Below are positions 4,725-5,233 of a stretch of 5,233 bases of DNA, piece by piece; the stretch's first letter is position 1, and the number at the start of each line of letters is the position of its first letter. Source of the stretch: Candidatus Omnitrophota bacterium (GTDB taxonomy: Bacteria; Omnitrophota; Gorgyraeia; JAFGHF01). Position numbers and translations under genes: made by a program. Below the pieces are notes generated by a model that worked only from the letters and a program-made list of their open reading frames with translations, was not told the origin of the DNA and did not search any database. The stretch covers positions 1 to 5,233 of the forward strand of contig JAHIIS010000059.1 in the NCBI GenBank assembly GCA_018899075.1, written 5' to 3'.

Positions 4725-4743
4725 CCTGGGATTTAGGTGAAAA
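4725..4743. repeat. 19-bp direct repeat, intergenic copy
   Basis: This is identical to 4217-4235, but here it lies in non-coding DNA between the C9 run and the stop of the upstream gene. The shorter word TTTAGGTGAAAAA recurs at about 4942-4954 within the coding region of the next gene, where it also encodes FSPK. The intergenic copy may be a fragment of a duplicated gene end. Confidence 0.7.
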
Positions 4744-4797
4744 ATTGAAGATTTGAGAAAAAGCGATATGTCGAGGGAAAGATTCCAGGTTATCGAA

Positions 4798-5233
4798 TTA
4801 TTCTAACAACCTCTGGGCTAAACGATGTAATTCCGGATTAGCCAAAGCCAAAACTTTCTTTTTAACTACTCTAGAAAAGTATTCTCTTTCCGTCTTGGTT
4901 AATTTTTCTCTCTTAAGTTTTCTTAGAAATAATTCCTTTTGTTTAGGTGAAAAAACTTGAGACAACGAATATTCAAAACCAAGCTCGTCTTTCATAGAAA
5001 GTAAATCGCTAAGTTTTGATTGCGTTTGGCTAAAATAATTATTAAAGGTAGATTTCAAACTATCACTAGACATAACCCGACCTGCTACTTGAAGATCATC
5101 ATTATTTTTAAATTTCTCAACAAAATTATTAAATTCTTTTTTTCCCTGTCTAGTAAGAGATTTATAGAATTCATTTGCCCAAGAAAATTTTAAATTTAAA
5201 ACTTTATAAAGAGCAAGTGACATTATCATAAGC
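4798..5233 (-). CDS. Hypothetical protein, probably partial (5' end at or beyond window edge)
   Basis: The frame is open to the right edge, with stop TAA at 4800-4798. ATG codons at 5229 and 5223 could be starts, but there is too little upstream sequence to see a Shine-Dalgarno, so these 143 residues may be only the C-terminal part. I do not recognise a named family. The protein is Lys- and Leu-rich and helical, with no signal peptide. Its most distinctive part is near the end: FSPKQKELFLRKLKREKLTK, then TEREYFSRVVKKKVLALANP, then ELHRLAQRLLE. An LTKTEREYxSRxVKKK tail is something I associate loosely with DNA-binding or nucleotidyltransferase-associated proteins, but not firmly enough to assign a function. 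The gene is visibly richer in A+T than operon B. The hairpin at 4652-4679 probably ends its transcript. Confidence 0.7.
   Translation of the reverse strand, partial: LMIMSLALYKVLNLKFSWANEFYKSLTRQGKKEFNNFVEKFKNNDDLQVAGRVMSSDSLKSTFNNYFSQTQSKLSDLLSMKDELGFEYSLSQVFSPKQKELFLRKLKREKLTKTEREYFSRVVKKKVLALANPELHRLAQRLLE

Overview
The window is about 5.2 kb of compact bacterial chromosome. Every gene I can support lies on the minus strand. The signals are ordinary bacterial ones: sigma70-like promoters, Shine-Dalgarno sites, stop/start overlaps and a hairpin plus U-tract terminator. A lipobox protein suggests a cell envelope with lipoproteins, probably Gram-negative. No gene fixes the taxon. The mix of housekeeping and orphan families resembles genomes of uncultivated bacteria such as Omnitrophota or deltaproteobacterial relatives, but that is an impression and not a demonstration.

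Layout in the direction of transcription (high to low coordinates): (1) 5233-4798 is an A+T-rich reading frame of unknown function, open to the window edge. (2) 4797-4608 is an intergenic region with a G+C palindrome, a degenerate copy of the end of the next gene, a 13-bp hairpin and a strong promoter whose -35 box lies inside the hairpin. (3) Operon A holds a PaaI-type hotdog thioesterase (4607-4200) and a secreted lipoprotein thermonuclease (4178-3675). (4) A second promoter, very like the first, drives operon B: an uncharacterised helical protein (3607-2954), an HI0933/YhiN-type flavoprotein (2938-1703) and, overlapping it by ATGA, the nucleotide pyrophosphatase Maf (1706-1080). (5) The maf stop codon lies in a short tandem repeat, followed by repeat debris and a good intrinsic terminator. 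(6) A third promoter, abutting that terminator, drives a DUF1844 protein (865-560). (7) Just downstream is the decayed tail of a TPR protein (540-415), then another piece of repeat debris. (8) The window ends inside a zincin-like metallopeptidase gene (302-1), cut just before the expected catalytic motif.

The genes do not form one obvious pathway. Maf (hydrolysis of non-canonical or excess nucleotides) and the thioesterase look like housecleaning enzymes. The nuclease probably acts outside the cytoplasm. The most interesting features are in the intergenic DNA: related hairpins merged with the next gene's promoter, a shared promoter module of about 30 bp, and scattered short repeats around gene relics. 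I see no convincing defence system, CRISPR array, RNA gene or intact mobile element.
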